The notes under the pieces are model-generated. The model was not told the origin of the DNA and searched no databases. It saw only the letters and a list, made by a program, of their open reading frames with translations. A stretch of 64,000 nt of DNA from positions 48,490 through 112,489 of the forward strand of contig NZ_ATUZ01000020.1 in NCBI RefSeq assembly GCF_000420465.1, read 5' to 3'. This document shows, piece after piece, positions 37,331 to 46,466 of the stretch. The stretch's first letter is position 1; every line of letters starts with the position of its first letter. The stretch is from Desulfovibrio desulfuricans DSM 642. Its GTDB lineage: Bacteria; Desulfobacterota; Desulfovibrionia; Desulfovibrionales; Desulfovibrionaceae. A program made the position numbers and the translations under genes.

Positions 37331-38185
37331 TTATCCCAGCAGGTTATTGACGGTTTCTTCGTAGCTGGACATGCGCGCGTTCACATCGCGGCGCGTGGTT
37401 TCAAGATCTTCACGCGAAGATTTCCACTCCGCGGCCTGCGCGGCAACGTTGTTCTGCTCCGGCGTGCGCGAGGCGCTGGCCGCAGGTGTGCTCTTGGGCT
37501 GCGTAGCTGCGCCCTTTTTGAACTTGGTAGCGCCAGAACTGGAAGACGAAGTCGCAGCAGTGGTGGGCTGCGCCGAAGTGTAAGGTTCGGCCAGGGCCTG
37601 CTGATACTCGCCGTCCTTCTTGGCCATGGTGGTGGCGGTATCATTCAGGATAAACGAGGTTTCCTCAAGGCCGCTGCGGATTTCATTATACCTGTCCTGA
37701 AATTCCATGCGGGTGATCTGCCCGGCCTTGAACTGCCCGGCGGCAAGCTTGAACTGTTCGTCATAGCACTTGGCCGCAACCTTGGCTGCTGCGGTGGAGC
37801 GGTTCATGCTGGCAGCCTCGCTGCCAAGCTGCTGGCTGTACTGGTGCAGATATGCGGCATCGCGATCCTGAGCTTTGGACTTGCCGTAGACGTTGCCCGC
37901 CACAGCGCCCGCAGCGCCGCCCGCAACAGCGCCAGCCACAGCGCCGCTGGCCTTGCCTGTGGCAAGACCGCCAATAAGCGCGCCAAGCAGAGCGCCGCCA
38001 ACAGCGCCAGCGGCAGTGCTTTTACCCGTGCTGTTTTCGTCCTGCCGCAACTGGTTAACAGGCTGATAGCACTGCGGATAATAATTGACCTTGGTTTTCT
38101 GGTCGCCATATTTGCTGGTGCAGCCCGAGATCAACAATCCTGCAGCAAGAAAAAGGCACAAGGGTATGCTGGCAAGCCTTTGCAT
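37331..38185 (-). CDS. glycine-zipper lipoprotein
   Basis: This lipoprotein of 284 residues starts at MQRLASIPLCLFLAAG with lipobox LISGC, so it is acylated and anchored; GAGGAG lies upstream. Residues about 60-100 are a glycine-zipper membrane segment (repeated GAVAGAVAGG-type motifs), as in outer-membrane stress lipoproteins. The remainder is helical, with a Ser/Thr/Ala-rich low-complexity part and a final coiled coil. It is the gene before the Srf-like cluster on the same strand but is separated from it by a strong terminator. A link to the cluster is only suggested by position. Confidence 0.82.
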   Translation of the reverse strand: MQRLASIPLCLFLAAGLLISGCTSKYGDQKTKVNYYPQCYQPVNQLRQDENSTGKSTAAGAVGGALLGALIGGLATGKASGAVAGAVAGGAAGAVAGNVYGKSKAQDRDAAYLHQYSQQLGSEAASMNRSTAAAKVAAKCYDEQFKLAAGQFKAGQITRMEFQDRYNEIRSGLEETSFILNDTATTMAKKDGEYQQALAEPYTSAQPTTAATSSSSSGATKFKKGAATQPKSTPAASASRTPEQNNVAAQAAEWKSSREDLETTRRDVNARMSSYEETVNNLLG

Positions 38186-38465
38186 AAAAACCGTCTCCTC
38201 AATAAGGGTTGAGTCTACGAGCGCCACGGCATGTCTGCCCAGAGCTCCCGGCAATCCGCACAGAATAATGGAGCGGATAGGACTGTTCACTCGCGATAAT
38301 GCACCCTGAACATTTTGAATTTACTTCAAAGCGCTGTGGCTCGGCAAGCCCTATTGCTCCGCTGGAGCATCAAGCATGCACAAGATTGTCACACAAATGC
38401 GGGTCAGGGCGCAGAACATTTATATTTCCCATTGCTGCGCACACCAGCCGGGCAACAAAAGATGC
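38186..38465. other. intergenic region between the TetR and lipoprotein genes
   Basis: About 280 bases that should carry the lipoprotein promoter. I see no gene and no clear promoter pair; the stretch near 38310-38380 is of mixed composition. Confidence 0.4.
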
Positions 38466-38496
38466 AAAAAAGCCGCCGATCTTTACGACCGACGGC
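38466..38496 (-). terminator. terminator of the TetR gene
   Basis: Minus strand: GCCGTCG and CGGCGGC pair (with G-T wobble) around an 11-base loop and are followed by TTTTTT, 25 bases past the stop. Confidence 0.75.
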
Positions 38497-38520
38497 CCGA
38501 CTGTGTGTTGCAAACAAGCT

Positions 38521-39126
38521 CTATGCCTTGATGGAGCGGGAAATGAAGTCAAGAACATCTTCGTACAGCGTGGGCATCGCATAAGGGGTCAACACCCGTG
38601 TACGGTTGGAACCGACCATAAGTGAAATGATCACCTGGGCGGTGCTTTTGCTGTCGACCTTCACAATGCTGCCGTCTTCCACGCCCTTGGCGATAACGCG
38701 CTCAAGCTCGTTGTGTACCTGCGAAAACATGGAATCCATAATATCGCGGTCGGTCTTGGTTTTCATGTCGCTGTAGGGCGAGCAGCGCACAAGTACCAGC
38801 CAGTTGGAGTCCTTGTCGATTGAAAAATCAAGATATGCCTTGCAAAAACGCATAACGCCATCGTAACCACAGGTGGCTTCGGCAGTGGCTGAACGCAGCC
38901 TTACGAGAAAGCGTTCTAGAACATCAAGCCCTGAGGCAAGAAACAGCTTTTCCTTGTTGCCATAGTGGTGGGTCAGCAACCCGAGGGCAACACCAGCTTT
39001 GTCGGATATTTTTTTGAATGTGGTTTCCACATACCCGCATTCGCCAAAAAGTTCTTTGGCGGCCTGAAGCAACGCTTCTTTCTTGTTTTTGTTCATCACG
39101 GCTTTTGCTGGGTTAGAGTGAGGCAT
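38521..39126 (-). CDS. TetR family transcriptional regulator
   Basis: This protein of 201 residues from MPHSNPAKAVMNK has AGGA nine bases upstream. The N-terminal helix-turn-helix is typical (FGECGYVETTFKKISDKAGVALGLLTHHYGNKEKL, cut here as ETTFKKISDKAGVALGLLTH). The C-terminal ligand domain is not assignable to a known inducer class. TetR proteins are usually repressors of a neighbouring gene; the nearest candidates are the lipoprotein and Srf-like genes downstream on the same strand, or the gene itself. No operator was identified. Confidence 0.88.
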   Translation of the reverse strand: MPHSNPAKAVMNKNKKEALLQAAKELFGECGYVETTFKKISDKAGVALGLLTHHYGNKEKLFLASGLDVLERFLVRLRSATAEATCGYDGVMRFCKAYLDFSIDKDSNWLVLVRCSPYSDMKTKTDRDIMDSMFSQVHNELERVIAKGVEDGSIVKVDSKSTAQVIISLMVGSNRTRVLTPYAMPTLYEDVLDFISRSIKA

Positions 39127-39324
39127 AAGGTTTTTCCTTGCGTTGACCCCATTACACATAAAACCCGTAAAGTCAAGGTATGCGTGAGGTTATTGCTTGT
39201 TCTCGTGAGCAGAAAGGCAGTAAACTGTTTGCCTGCTCAACGCGGTTTTTTGTAAAAAACCGCACCCCAAAGCGCCTTTGCGGCAAGCTTGCGCCGCCCT
39301 AAGGCAAACATTTCAATGCAAAAA

Positions 39325-39370
39325 ACTCAGGGGGTATTATGTCGCTGCCACGGGCAGCGCCCATTACCCC
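39325..39370 (-). terminator. terminator of the gmhA-fmdB-hemC-Lon operon
   Basis: A hairpin that includes the Lon-like stop codon (GGGGTA ... CGCTGCC / GGCAGCG ... TACCCC) is followed on the minus strand by CTGAGTTTTTT. A second small hairpin lies at 39242-39263. Confidence 0.75.
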
Positions 39371-41796
39371 TCTTTGGATTTTCTGGTGCGGCGAAAGGCA
39401 TTCTGCGCGTAATCGCCCAGGCGCTCCAGTCTGCGGTCAACCATGTCGTACAGGCTGTTTTTCGTAAAGCCGCCCTGTTTCAGTCTGCGACCGATTGAAA
39501 GACCAGTCAAGAGGGCGAGGGCTTCTTCTATGCGCCGCACAGGATAAATGGAGAACTGGCCTTTCTCTACAGCTTCAATAACATTGGGCGCGAGCATGAG
39601 GTGATCCACATTGTCAAAGGGCATGATAACCCCTTGCGTGCCCGTGAGGCCCTGGCTGGCGCAAACATTATAAAAGCCCTCGATCTTGCAGGTAACGCCG
39701 CCAACGGCCATGATCTGCCCCGTCTGGCTCACGGCCCCGGTAAAGGCCAGATCAAGACGCACCGGCACATCGGCAAGAGCCGAGAGCAAGGCGGCCAGTT
39801 CCGCGCCAGAGGCGCTGTCACCCTCAATACCTGCGTAGCTCTGCTCAAAGTAGAGCGAGCCGGAGAGCACCAGGGGCTTTTTGCGCGCAAAAAGATCCGT
39901 GAGGTAGCTCTTCAGGATCATCATGGCCTTGGTGTGGATGGGGCCACCCAGCTCGGCCTCGCGTTCAAGGTCGATGATGCCCTCGTGCCCCACGCCCACA
40001 GTACATGAAATCCTGTGCGGCAGACCGAATTCAAAGTCGCCGTGCCACGTGACGGAAAGACCGTTAACCTGACCAATGGCCTGACCCGAGGTCTGCACCT
40101 TGATCATGTTGCGGTCGTATTCTTCCATATAAATCTCTTCCACCAGGTTGGCCCGGTAGATGCGCGCAGCGTGAGCTTCTTCCAGCACTGGCGCGGTGAC
40201 CACATCCTGCTTGCGCATGCGTGTCAGGGCCGAAGCCTCGATCATGAGCTCACGCAGTTCGGGAAAGCGCAACGAAAGGCGGCGTTGGTCTTCGCAGATG
40301 TGCGACCCAAGGTCGATGAGCCACGCCAGAGCCGTGCGGTCAAAACAGGGGAGTTCTGTTTCCTTGATGATGGTGGCAATGTGCCCGAGGTAGGCGCGCA
40401 CATTGGCGGCATTGCGCTCTGTGGTGTCGGCCATATGGGCCTTGATGCGGAAGAGCTTGGAGAACCTGTCGTCATTGACAAGCAGCCCCTCGTACAGTTC
40501 TTCGTCGCCGATCAGCACCACCTTGAGGTTCAGGGGCAGAGGCTCGGGATTGATGCCCTTGGTGCGGATGGGCGTATCCGGGCCTTCGCCGGAATCTTCA
40601 ATGCGGGCCATATTGGAGCGCAGGGCGCGCAACAGGCCCTCCCATGCATTGGGATGTTGCAGAAGATCCTCAATGTGCAGCACCAGAAAACCACCGTTGG
40701 CCTTGTGGATGCTGCCCGCGCGGATAAGGGTGAAATCCGTGACCAGCGCGCCCATTTCAGATTCGCGCTCCACGCAGCCGAGCAGGTTCACGGCTGTGGG
40801 GTGGTCTTCCACAATGATGGGGGCGCCATCAAGGCCGCTGTTGTCCACCAGCAGGTTGACCTCGTAGCGGTAGAGCACAGCCTCCACCGGCGCGCCGTGC
40901 GGGTCGCCCATAGGGCCGCCGTCCCTCTGCAGAAAGGCATCGGTATTTTTAAGGATGTCTTCGCGCAGGGCCGTAAAGTAGGCATCCAGCCCCTTGACCG
41001 GGCAGGCCTTGAGCATGCGCTGCTCAATGGGGTTGAAAAAGGTGGTCAGCACCTGGGTCATGGCTTCGCGTTCCAGACCGCGTTCGTCGTCCTGAAAGCT
41101 TTCTTCAGCCTTGTTCAGTTGCCGCATGTAGCCCGACATGGCCTGCACAAGGTTGTCGCCCCGGCTTTTGAGGCTGAGGCGCAGGGTTGTGTCCAGCCTG
41201 TCGAACTCTTCCTCGCTCAGGCGCTTGCCTTCCACCAGCGGATACAGGGTCAGACCGCCGCTTTCGTCCATATCAAGGTTGAATCCCTTGTCTACGGCAA
41301 CGGAATTCATCTTGCGCAGCAGGCCCATGCGGGCGTTCTGGAAGTTGTCCACAATCTTGGCGCGGCGCTTTACGTAGGTGCTGGCCTCAAAACGGCGCGG
41401 CAGCTCATCGCGGATATGCTCGATCAGCTCCTTAAAGTTCTGCTTTAACTTCTTGCCCATGCCTGTGGGCAGGGCAAAAAGGCAGGGCCGGTCAGGATCG
41501 GCAAAATTATGCACGTATACCAGATCGTCAGGCGTCTGGGCTTTTTTGGCCTGAGGGCCAAGGTAGCTCAGCAGCATGTGGCTGCGGCCAAGATCGGCCT
41601 CGCCAGACAGGTAGATGTTGTAGCCCTGATTTTTGATTTGCAGGGCAAGGTCCAGCGCCTGCATGGCACGGGGCTGGAATGGATTCTGGCGACCGTTGCG
41701 CGGCAGCGGAATGTCCTTGCTCGTTTCCCAGGGAATACGGGCGGGATCTAACGTGGCGTGCAGGCGTGACGCGGGCAGGGGAGCGATAGTTGGCAT
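39364..41796 (-). CDS. Lon-like AAA+ protease (S16, YcbZ/LonH type)
   Basis: This protein of 810 residues has an ATPase part and a C-terminal S16 protease domain. The protease dyad is clear: Ser in EGDSASGAEL and Lys in GGVTCKIEGF. The P-loop is the divergent form of this group (SGEADLGRSH, with Arg in place of Lys). NGGFLVLHIEDLL is the Walker B region. A long helical insertion separates the Walker motifs. These are cytoplasmic, ATP-linked quality-control proteases with poorly known substrates. It starts nine bases after hemC and ends the operon. Confidence 0.9.
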   Translation of the reverse strand: MPTIAPLPASRLHATLDPARIPWETSKDIPLPRNGRQNPFQPRAMQALDLALQIKNQGYNIYLSGEADLGRSHMLLSYLGPQAKKAQTPDDLVYVHNFADPDRPCLFALPTGMGKKLKQNFKELIEHIRDELPRRFEASTYVKRRAKIVDNFQNARMGLLRKMNSVAVDKGFNLDMDESGGLTLYPLVEGKRLSEEEFDRLDTTLRLSLKSRGDNLVQAMSGYMRQLNKAEESFQDDERGLEREAMTQVLTTFFNPIEQRMLKACPVKGLDAYFTALREDILKNTDAFLQRDGGPMGDPHGAPVEAVLYRYEVNLLVDNSGLDGAPIIVEDHPTAVNLLGCVERESEMGALVTDFTLIRAGSIHKANGGFLVLHIEDLLQHPNAWEGLLRALRSNMARIEDSGEGPDTPIRTKGINPEPLPLNLKVVLIGDEELYEGLLVNDDRFSKLFRIKAHMADTTERNAANVRAYLGHIATIIKETELPCFDRTALAWLIDLGSHICEDQRRLSLRFPELRELMIEASALTRMRKQDVVTAPVLEEAHAARIYRANLVEEIYMEEYDRNMIKVQTSGQAIGQVNGLSVTWHGDFEFGLPHRISCTVGVGHEGIIDLEREAELGGPIHTKAMMILKSYLTDLFARKKPLVLSGSLYFEQSYAGIEGDSASGAELAALLSALADVPVRLDLAFTGAVSQTGQIMAVGGVTCKIEGFYNVCASQGLTGTQGVIMPFDNVDHLMLAPNVIEAVEKGQFSIYPVRRIEEALALLTGLSIGRRLKQGGFTKNSLYDMVDRRLERLGDYAQNAFRRTRKSKEG

Positions 41797-41805
41797 AGGA
41801 AATCG

Positions 41806-42735
41806 TTATTGTTGGTAAAGTTTTTCCAGGATGGCGCGGCCGCCTCTGGCAAGAAGTTTTTCAGCAAGTTCAAGCCCAATCTGGCGGGCCTTGGAGGTCT
41901 GACCCCGTTGCGCCTCGCGCAGAATCAGGCTGCCATCAATCTCGGCCACCAGGCCTTCGAGTACGAAGGTCTCGTCATCCTCAAGGCGGGCATGCCCGGC
42001 AATGGGCACCTGACACCCGCCCTCAAGCCCGGCAAGAAAGCCCCGTTCGGCTTCTACGCATACGCGGGTGGGGGTGTCTTCAATCTCTGCAAGCAGGGCA
42101 AAAAGATCGTAATCGTCTTCGCGGCATTCAATGCCAATGGCCCCCTGGCCCACTGCGGGCAGAAATGTCTGCGGATCAAGGGCGTGCATGTAGGGTGCGC
42201 TCAAGCCCAGGCGGTTCATGCCTGCGGATGCAAGAATAATGGCATCGTACACGCCTTCACGCAGTTTGCGCAGGCGCGTGTCCACATTGCCGCGCAGGCT
42301 TTCAATGCGCAGATCGGGGCGCAGGGCCAGCAACTGGGCCTGACGCCGCAGGCTGCTGGTGCCAACGCATGCGCCCTGGGGCAGGGCCGCAAGGTCGGCA
42401 TACTTGCACGAAAGCATGCAGTCAGTGGGCGCTTCACGTTTGGGAATGCAACCCAGTATGAGCCCGTCGGGCAATTCCATGGGCACGTCCTTGATGCTGT
42501 GCACGGCAAGGTCGGCCCGGTTATCAAGCAGGGCTTCTTCAATTTCTTTTACAAAAAGGCCCTTGCCGCCCACCTGGGCCAGGGGAACATCCTGAATGAT
42601 GTCGCCCTTGGTCTTGATGATTACAAGATCAACGGCCAGTTCCGGGTCAAGCGACAGCAAGCGGCTTTTGACGTGTTCTGCCTGCCAGAGGGCCAACTGA
42701 CTGCCACGGGTAGCGATAACTAGGGATTTACGCAT
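41806..42735 (-). CDS. hemC: porphobilinogen deaminase (hydroxymethylbilane synthase)
   Basis: This cytoplasmic enzyme of 309 residues joins four porphobilinogens into hydroxymethylbilane on the way to sirohaem and haem, both needed in large amounts by sulfate reducers. Family blocks are present: [43 protein letters not shown] and the dipyrromethane cofactor cysteine in EGGCQVP. It lies nine bases after the FmdB-like gene and just before the Lon-like gene; all three and gmhA form one minus-strand operon. Confidence 0.97.
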   Translation of the reverse strand: MRKSLVIATRGSQLALWQAEHVKSRLLSLDPELAVDLVIIKTKGDIIQDVPLAQVGGKGLFVKEIEEALLDNRADLAVHSIKDVPMELPDGLILGCIPKREAPTDCMLSCKYADLAALPQGACVGTSSLRRQAQLLALRPDLRIESLRGNVDTRLRKLREGVYDAIILASAGMNRLGLSAPYMHALDPQTFLPAVGQGAIGIECREDDYDLFALLAEIEDTPTRVCVEAERGFLAGLEGGCQVPIAGHARLEDDETFVLEGLVAEIDGSLILREAQRGQTSKARQIGLELAEKLLARGGRAILEKLYQQ

Positions 42736-42744
42736 GCCTGCCGC

Positions 42745-42978
42745 CTAATGTCCGCAGCTCGCGCAGTTGCCGCCAGAACAACCGGCGCAGCCGCCGCCAC
42801 CGCCGGTTGAAGCAGCGTAATCGCCGCCTTCTGCGCCGTTTCTGCGACGCGCGCAGCAGGACATGAGCTTCTGGGTTTCGTTGGAGCCGCAATACGGGCA
42901 AGTGGGCGGGGTTTCGTCAAACACCAGTTCTTCAAAATCCCGACCGCATTTCTGGCAAGAATACTCGTAGATGGGCAT
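42745..42978 (-). CDS. FmdB family zinc-ribbon protein
   Basis: This small protein of 77 residues starts at MPIYEYSCQKCGRDFE, with GAGG seven bases upstream. Two CxxC knuckles (CQKCG and CPYCG) form the zinc ribbon of the FmdB family. The tail is glycine-rich with paired cysteines (GGCAGCSGGNCASCGH) that could bind another metal. Members were first noted near formamidase or formylmethanofuran genes; the function is not settled. It starts two bases after the gmhA stop and lies before hemC. Confidence 0.85.
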   Translation of the reverse strand: MPIYEYSCQKCGRDFEELVFDETPPTCPYCGSNETQKLMSCCARRRNGAEGGDYAASTGGGGGCAGCSGGNCASCGH

Positions 42979-42980
42979 GG

Positions 42981-43610
42981 TCAAACCTCGGTTGTGTGTC
43001 GCCCTTGCAAATAGGGGGTCAGTGCGACAGCATTTTCAAAAAGATAATAATCCGTCAGCCGGCAAAATAGGTGCCCGGCTGCAAGGTGCAGTTCCTGAAC
43101 AAGCGAGGGTTCAGCCTGCGGCGTTTCAAGAACCATGTCGCTGTATCGGGCCATTTCGCCGCCGTGCCCGCACAGGCACACCGTAAACTGCCCTCCGCGA
43201 CGTGCCGCCTCAAGGGCGGCGATGATATTGGCGCTGCTGCCGGTGGAAAAAATCGCCACCAGCATGTCGCCTGGCCGCCCCAGAGCTTCAATCTGACGCG
43301 AAAATATCTGGCTGAAATCAAGGTCGCTGCCAATGGCCGTAAGCGAAGTTGCATCGGCAGACAGCGCCAGAGCGGGCAGGGCGGGCCTGTCCATAATAAA
43401 CCTGTTCACAAATTCGGCTGCCATGTGCTGAGCCAGTGCAGCGCTGCCGCCATTGCCGCAGAGCAGTATTTTGCCGCCGCCCGCAAGGCACGTGGCCGCG
43501 CGCAAGGCCGCCTGACGAAGAAAATCTGCCTGCGAACGAAAAAAATCTTCGCGCAGGCGCGCGCCTTCGCTGGCATGCTGTTCAATAATATCAAGGGCTG
43601 TATCGTGCAT
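42981..43610 (-). CDS. gmhA: sedoheptulose 7-phosphate isomerase
   Basis: This SIS-domain enzyme makes D-glycero-D-manno-heptose 7-phosphate, the first step to the ADP-heptose of lipopolysaccharide. The SIS core shows LLCGNGGSAALAQHMAAEFVN, DATSLTAIGSDLDF and FSTGSSANI. It has 209 residues from the ATG at 43610; a GTG at 43619 is an alternative, and neither has a strong ribosome binding site. It is the first gene of the operon with FmdB, hemC and the Lon-like protease, divergent from nadK. Confidence 0.9.
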   Translation of the reverse strand: MHDTALDIIEQHASEGARLREDFFRSQADFLRQAALRAATCLAGGGKILLCGNGGSAALAQHMAAEFVNRFIMDRPALPALALSADATSLTAIGSDLDFSQIFSRQIEALGRPGDMLVAIFSTGSSANIIAALEAARRGGQFTVCLCGHGGEMARYSDMVLETPQAEPSLVQELHLAAGHLFCRLTDYYLFENAVALTPYLQGRHTTEV

Positions 43611-43727
43611 GGCGCTCACAATTGCCGAAACGTGACATGGAAGCCTTCTTATTTAAGGCAAAGCCCTGCAACTGACAAGCGCCCTCAGGCTTGCGGTAAC
43701 AGACTTGATAACGTAACTTGCGCAGGT

Positions 43728-44603
43728 ATGCAAAACGCAACAAGCCGACACATACTTCTGGTTTACAAGGCCCGGCACGAAAGAGCTGCGGCTCTTGCCC
43801 AAGAAGCCGCCCAGTGGCTGCGCCAAAAAGGGCACAACGTTGCAGGTGTGATCTGCGCTGGCACGGACACACCGGCCTACGCAACTACTCCCCTTGACTT
43901 TGTGGTTGTTTTTGGCGGCGACGGCACAATGCTTGGCGTGGCCCGCCGCCTTGTGGGGCGCAACGTGCCTGTGCTGGGCATCAATTTTGGCCGGATCGGT
44001 TTTTTGACCGATGCCCAGCCGGAGCAGTGGCGCGAAAAACTCGAAGAATCCCTCACCGACATGGAACCCGTGCGCTCCTGTATGGCCTTGCAGTGGACGC
44101 TCAACCGCAAGGGCCAGCAGATTGCCAGCGGCTGCGCGGTCAACGATGTTGTCCTGAGCCGGGGGTCTTTGTCGCGGCTTGTTCTGTTTGATGTCTATAT
44201 TGCTGGCGAGCGCCTTGGCTCATTACGCGGCGATGGAATGATCATTGCCACGCCCGTGGGCAGCTCCGGCTACAGTGTTTCCGCTGGCGGCTCGCTGCTG
44301 CATCCTTCTATGGAAGCCGTGGCTGTTACGCCCATCTGTCCTTTCCTCAATACTATTTCGCCCATGGTGTTCCCCGGCGATACCGAGTGCCGGTTCCAGA
44401 TTTTGCAGGGTTCCACAGATTGCTACCTTACTGTCGATGGGCAGGAAGGGCAACAGCTGGAGCTGGGCGACACCGTGACCGTGAACGGTTTGCCCGATGC
44501 TGTGCATTTTCTTGGCAAAGGAACAACTTTCTTTGAGCGTTTGCGTTCGCGCGGCTTTGCCCTGCAAGGCACTGAATGCATCAGGTGCGGGGAAAACGCA
44601 TGA
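43728..44603 (+). CDS. nadK: NAD kinase
   Basis: This enzyme of 291 residues makes NADP from NAD and ATP. The kinase signature FGGDGTML, the NFGRIGFLTD block, NDVVLSRG and DGMIIATPVGSSGYSVSAGG are all present. The start at MQNATSRHILLVYK is chosen because the family N-terminus begins here; the frame is open far upstream across the divergent gmhA gene, but that part is not coding. The stop overlaps the start of the next gene (ATGA), so the two are coupled. Confidence 0.93.
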   Translation: MQNATSRHILLVYKARHERAAALAQEAAQWLRQKGHNVAGVICAGTDTPAYATTPLDFVVVFGGDGTMLGVARRLVGRNVPVLGINFGRIGFLTDAQPEQWREKLEESLTDMEPVRSCMALQWTLNRKGQQIASGCAVNDVVLSRGSLSRLVLFDVYIAGERLGSLRGDGMIIATPVGSSGYSVSAGGSLLHPSMEAVAVTPICPFLNTISPMVFPGDTECRFQILQGSTDCYLTVDGQEGQQLELGDTVTVNGLPDAVHFLGKGTTFFERLRSRGFALQGTECIRCGENA

Positions 44604-46342
44604 GCAACGCGATTTCTGTGGATTCTGTTCGCGAGTTTCATTTTGGGGAGAGTGTCCGCTTTGACGCATGGCTTTACAGCATGCTGATGGACAACAACAT
44701 CGCCTACGGCATGAACCCCGACATTGTGGCCAGCCAGGAACAGATGGCCTTTATGGTCAGCCTTGCGCGCGATCAGGTGTATTTGCCCTGTTCTGACGAC
44801 ACGTTCAAACTGTTGTGCCAGCAGACCGCTCCCGAAGAACTTCGCCGCCAGTATAACCGCTCCTGGCGCATCATCATGCGCCTCGTGCGCTCCTTCACGC
44901 CCGAGGGACAGAAACGCAGGCGCATTTTGCAGTTCTGCCGGTTCCGCTTCAAGCAGTATGTTGCCCAGCATACCCTGATTCCTTCGCGGCTTGTCAAGCG
45001 AATGACCGATCTTGTGCTTGCCCAGGGCAACCAGCTGGACGACCCCTGGAGGCGGCTGCGCAGGGTTTCCACCAAACGTCAGCTTGAAATGCTGGATGAA
45101 GCCCCGGTGCGCGAGAATCTTGCCGCCGTGCCTGCGGATGCCGTGGCGGCCAATTCCATAGCCTCTGTCAGGCGCATGCTCAACTACGTGGAACTTTCGC
45201 GTCTGCTGTGCCTTTCGGCCATGTCGCGCCCGTGGGTGGAGACGCCGCCAGACGCGGAAACAGTGCGTCAGGCCATGGAGGCCGCGCGCGAAACCTGCGC
45301 CCACTTGCGGCACTATTTTGAGGCCAGCGCGGTCAGATCCGGCACGGTGCTCTTTTTGTGCGACGCAGACGGCGGCGTTGTGTTTGATCTGGCTGTTGCC
45401 AACAGCCTCATCCGCATGGGGCATAAGGTCATTTTTGCGGTCAAATCAGGCTTTTTCTTTTATTCGCCCACATTGGAAGACATGGAGATTGACCCCTCCA
45501 TCCGGCAGATGATCGGCGGCGGCACAGTGCAGCACGAGCCGCGCATGAGCAAGAACGAACTGTTGCGCCACCTGCGCGAATACCGCCTCATGGTTATTGG
45601 CGATGGAACGCGGGAGCGGCTCAATCTGTACAGGGTCTCGGTGACATTCTCCCGCGCGTGGAAGGAAGCCGACCTTATTCTGGGCAAGGGCTGGCGCGTG
45701 GCCGATGTGCTCATGGGCAGCAGCCACCAGTATACGCGGGATGTGGTCTGCTACTGGCAGGATGATCAGGGCTTTCACATCAAACTGCGCCAGCATGCCG
45801 AGAGCGCCCATAAATTCAGCGAGAACGACATTGCCGCCCAGTCGGCAAACATCATCGCAGGCATGCGCGAGGCCCGCATGCAGGGCCGCACGGTCATGTT
45901 CTACAGCTGCGTGATCGGCAGCATCCCCGGCGAGACTGGTACCGCTATCGAGATCGTGCGCGCATTTGTAGACAATCTGCGTAAAAAAATGGATAATATC
46001 CTGATAATTAATCCTGCCGAGCATTTTATTGAAGGCATGGACGGCGACGACCTCATGTATATGTGGGAGCAGGTGCAGCGCAGCGGCTTTATTGATGTGT
46101 GGCGGTTTCAGACCGTTGAAGACATTGAGGAAAGCTTTGCCCTGCTTGGTCGCAAGGTGCCGCCGCAGTGGTCGGGCAAGGATTCCACCTTTTCCACCGG
46201 CTGCACCAAGGAAATGCGTATCGCGCTGGACGTGCAGGCCAAAAACAGGGAAATGCAGATCATCGGCCCCGACCCTCGGCGTTTTTTCCGCAGGGGAGAG
46301 TACGGTGTGGGCAAATATTTCGACGCCAGCATCCCCCATTGA
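44600..46342 (+). CDS. ARMT1/DUF89-like domain protein, putative damage-control phosphatase
   Basis: This protein of 580 residues starts at MSNAISVDSVREF, overlapping the nadK stop, with GGGGA six bases upstream. The N-terminal 230 residues are helical and unassigned. From about residue 240 the DUF89/ARMT1 fold is suggested by LFLCDADGGVVFDL, GHKVIFAVKSG, VIGDGTRERL and EADLILGKGWRVADVL, where the usual DNAGE motif becomes DADGG. DUF89 proteins are metal-dependent phosphatases that remove damaged phosphate metabolites. Coupling to NAD kinase hints at repair linked to NADP, but no substrate is shown. Confidence 0.72.
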   Translation: MSNAISVDSVREFHFGESVRFDAWLYSMLMDNNIAYGMNPDIVASQEQMAFMVSLARDQVYLPCSDDTFKLLCQQTAPEELRRQYNRSWRIIMRLVRSFTPEGQKRRRILQFCRFRFKQYVAQHTLIPSRLVKRMTDLVLAQGNQLDDPWRRLRRVSTKRQLEMLDEAPVRENLAAVPADAVAANSIASVRRMLNYVELSRLLCLSAMSRPWVETPPDAETVRQAMEAARETCAHLRHYFEASAVRSGTVLFLCDADGGVVFDLAVANSLIRMGHKVIFAVKSGFFFYSPTLEDMEIDPSIRQMIGGGTVQHEPRMSKNELLRHLREYRLMVIGDGTRERLNLYRVSVTFSRAWKEADLILGKGWRVADVLMGSSHQYTRDVVCYWQDDQGFHIKLRQHAESAHKFSENDIAAQSANIIAGMREARMQGRTVMFYSCVIGSIPGETGTAIEIVRAFVDNLRKKMDNILIINPAEHFIEGMDGDDLMYMWEQVQRSGFIDVWRFQTVEDIEESFALLGRKVPPQWSGKDSTFSTGCTKEMRIALDVQAKNREMQIIGPDPRRFFRRGEYGVGKYFDASIPH

Positions 46343-46466
46343 TGCTTTTGCGTCAAAAAAGGCGGCGCAAGCTGCCGGATGCCAGGTTTAGCGGGCGCTT
46401 ATGCGCAAAGCGGCGCTTTTGCCGCGCAACTACGGGGTGAACCCCGCTGAGGGAGTAATCTGATCT

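Noticed and set aside
40015..41448. 477-codon plus-strand frame opposite the Lon-like gene
   Set aside because: Antisense of a clear S16 protease; no ribosome binding site and no family.
43071..43727. N-terminal extension of the nadK frame
   Set aside because: It runs opposite gmhA and lacks NAD kinase sequence; the family start begins at 43728.
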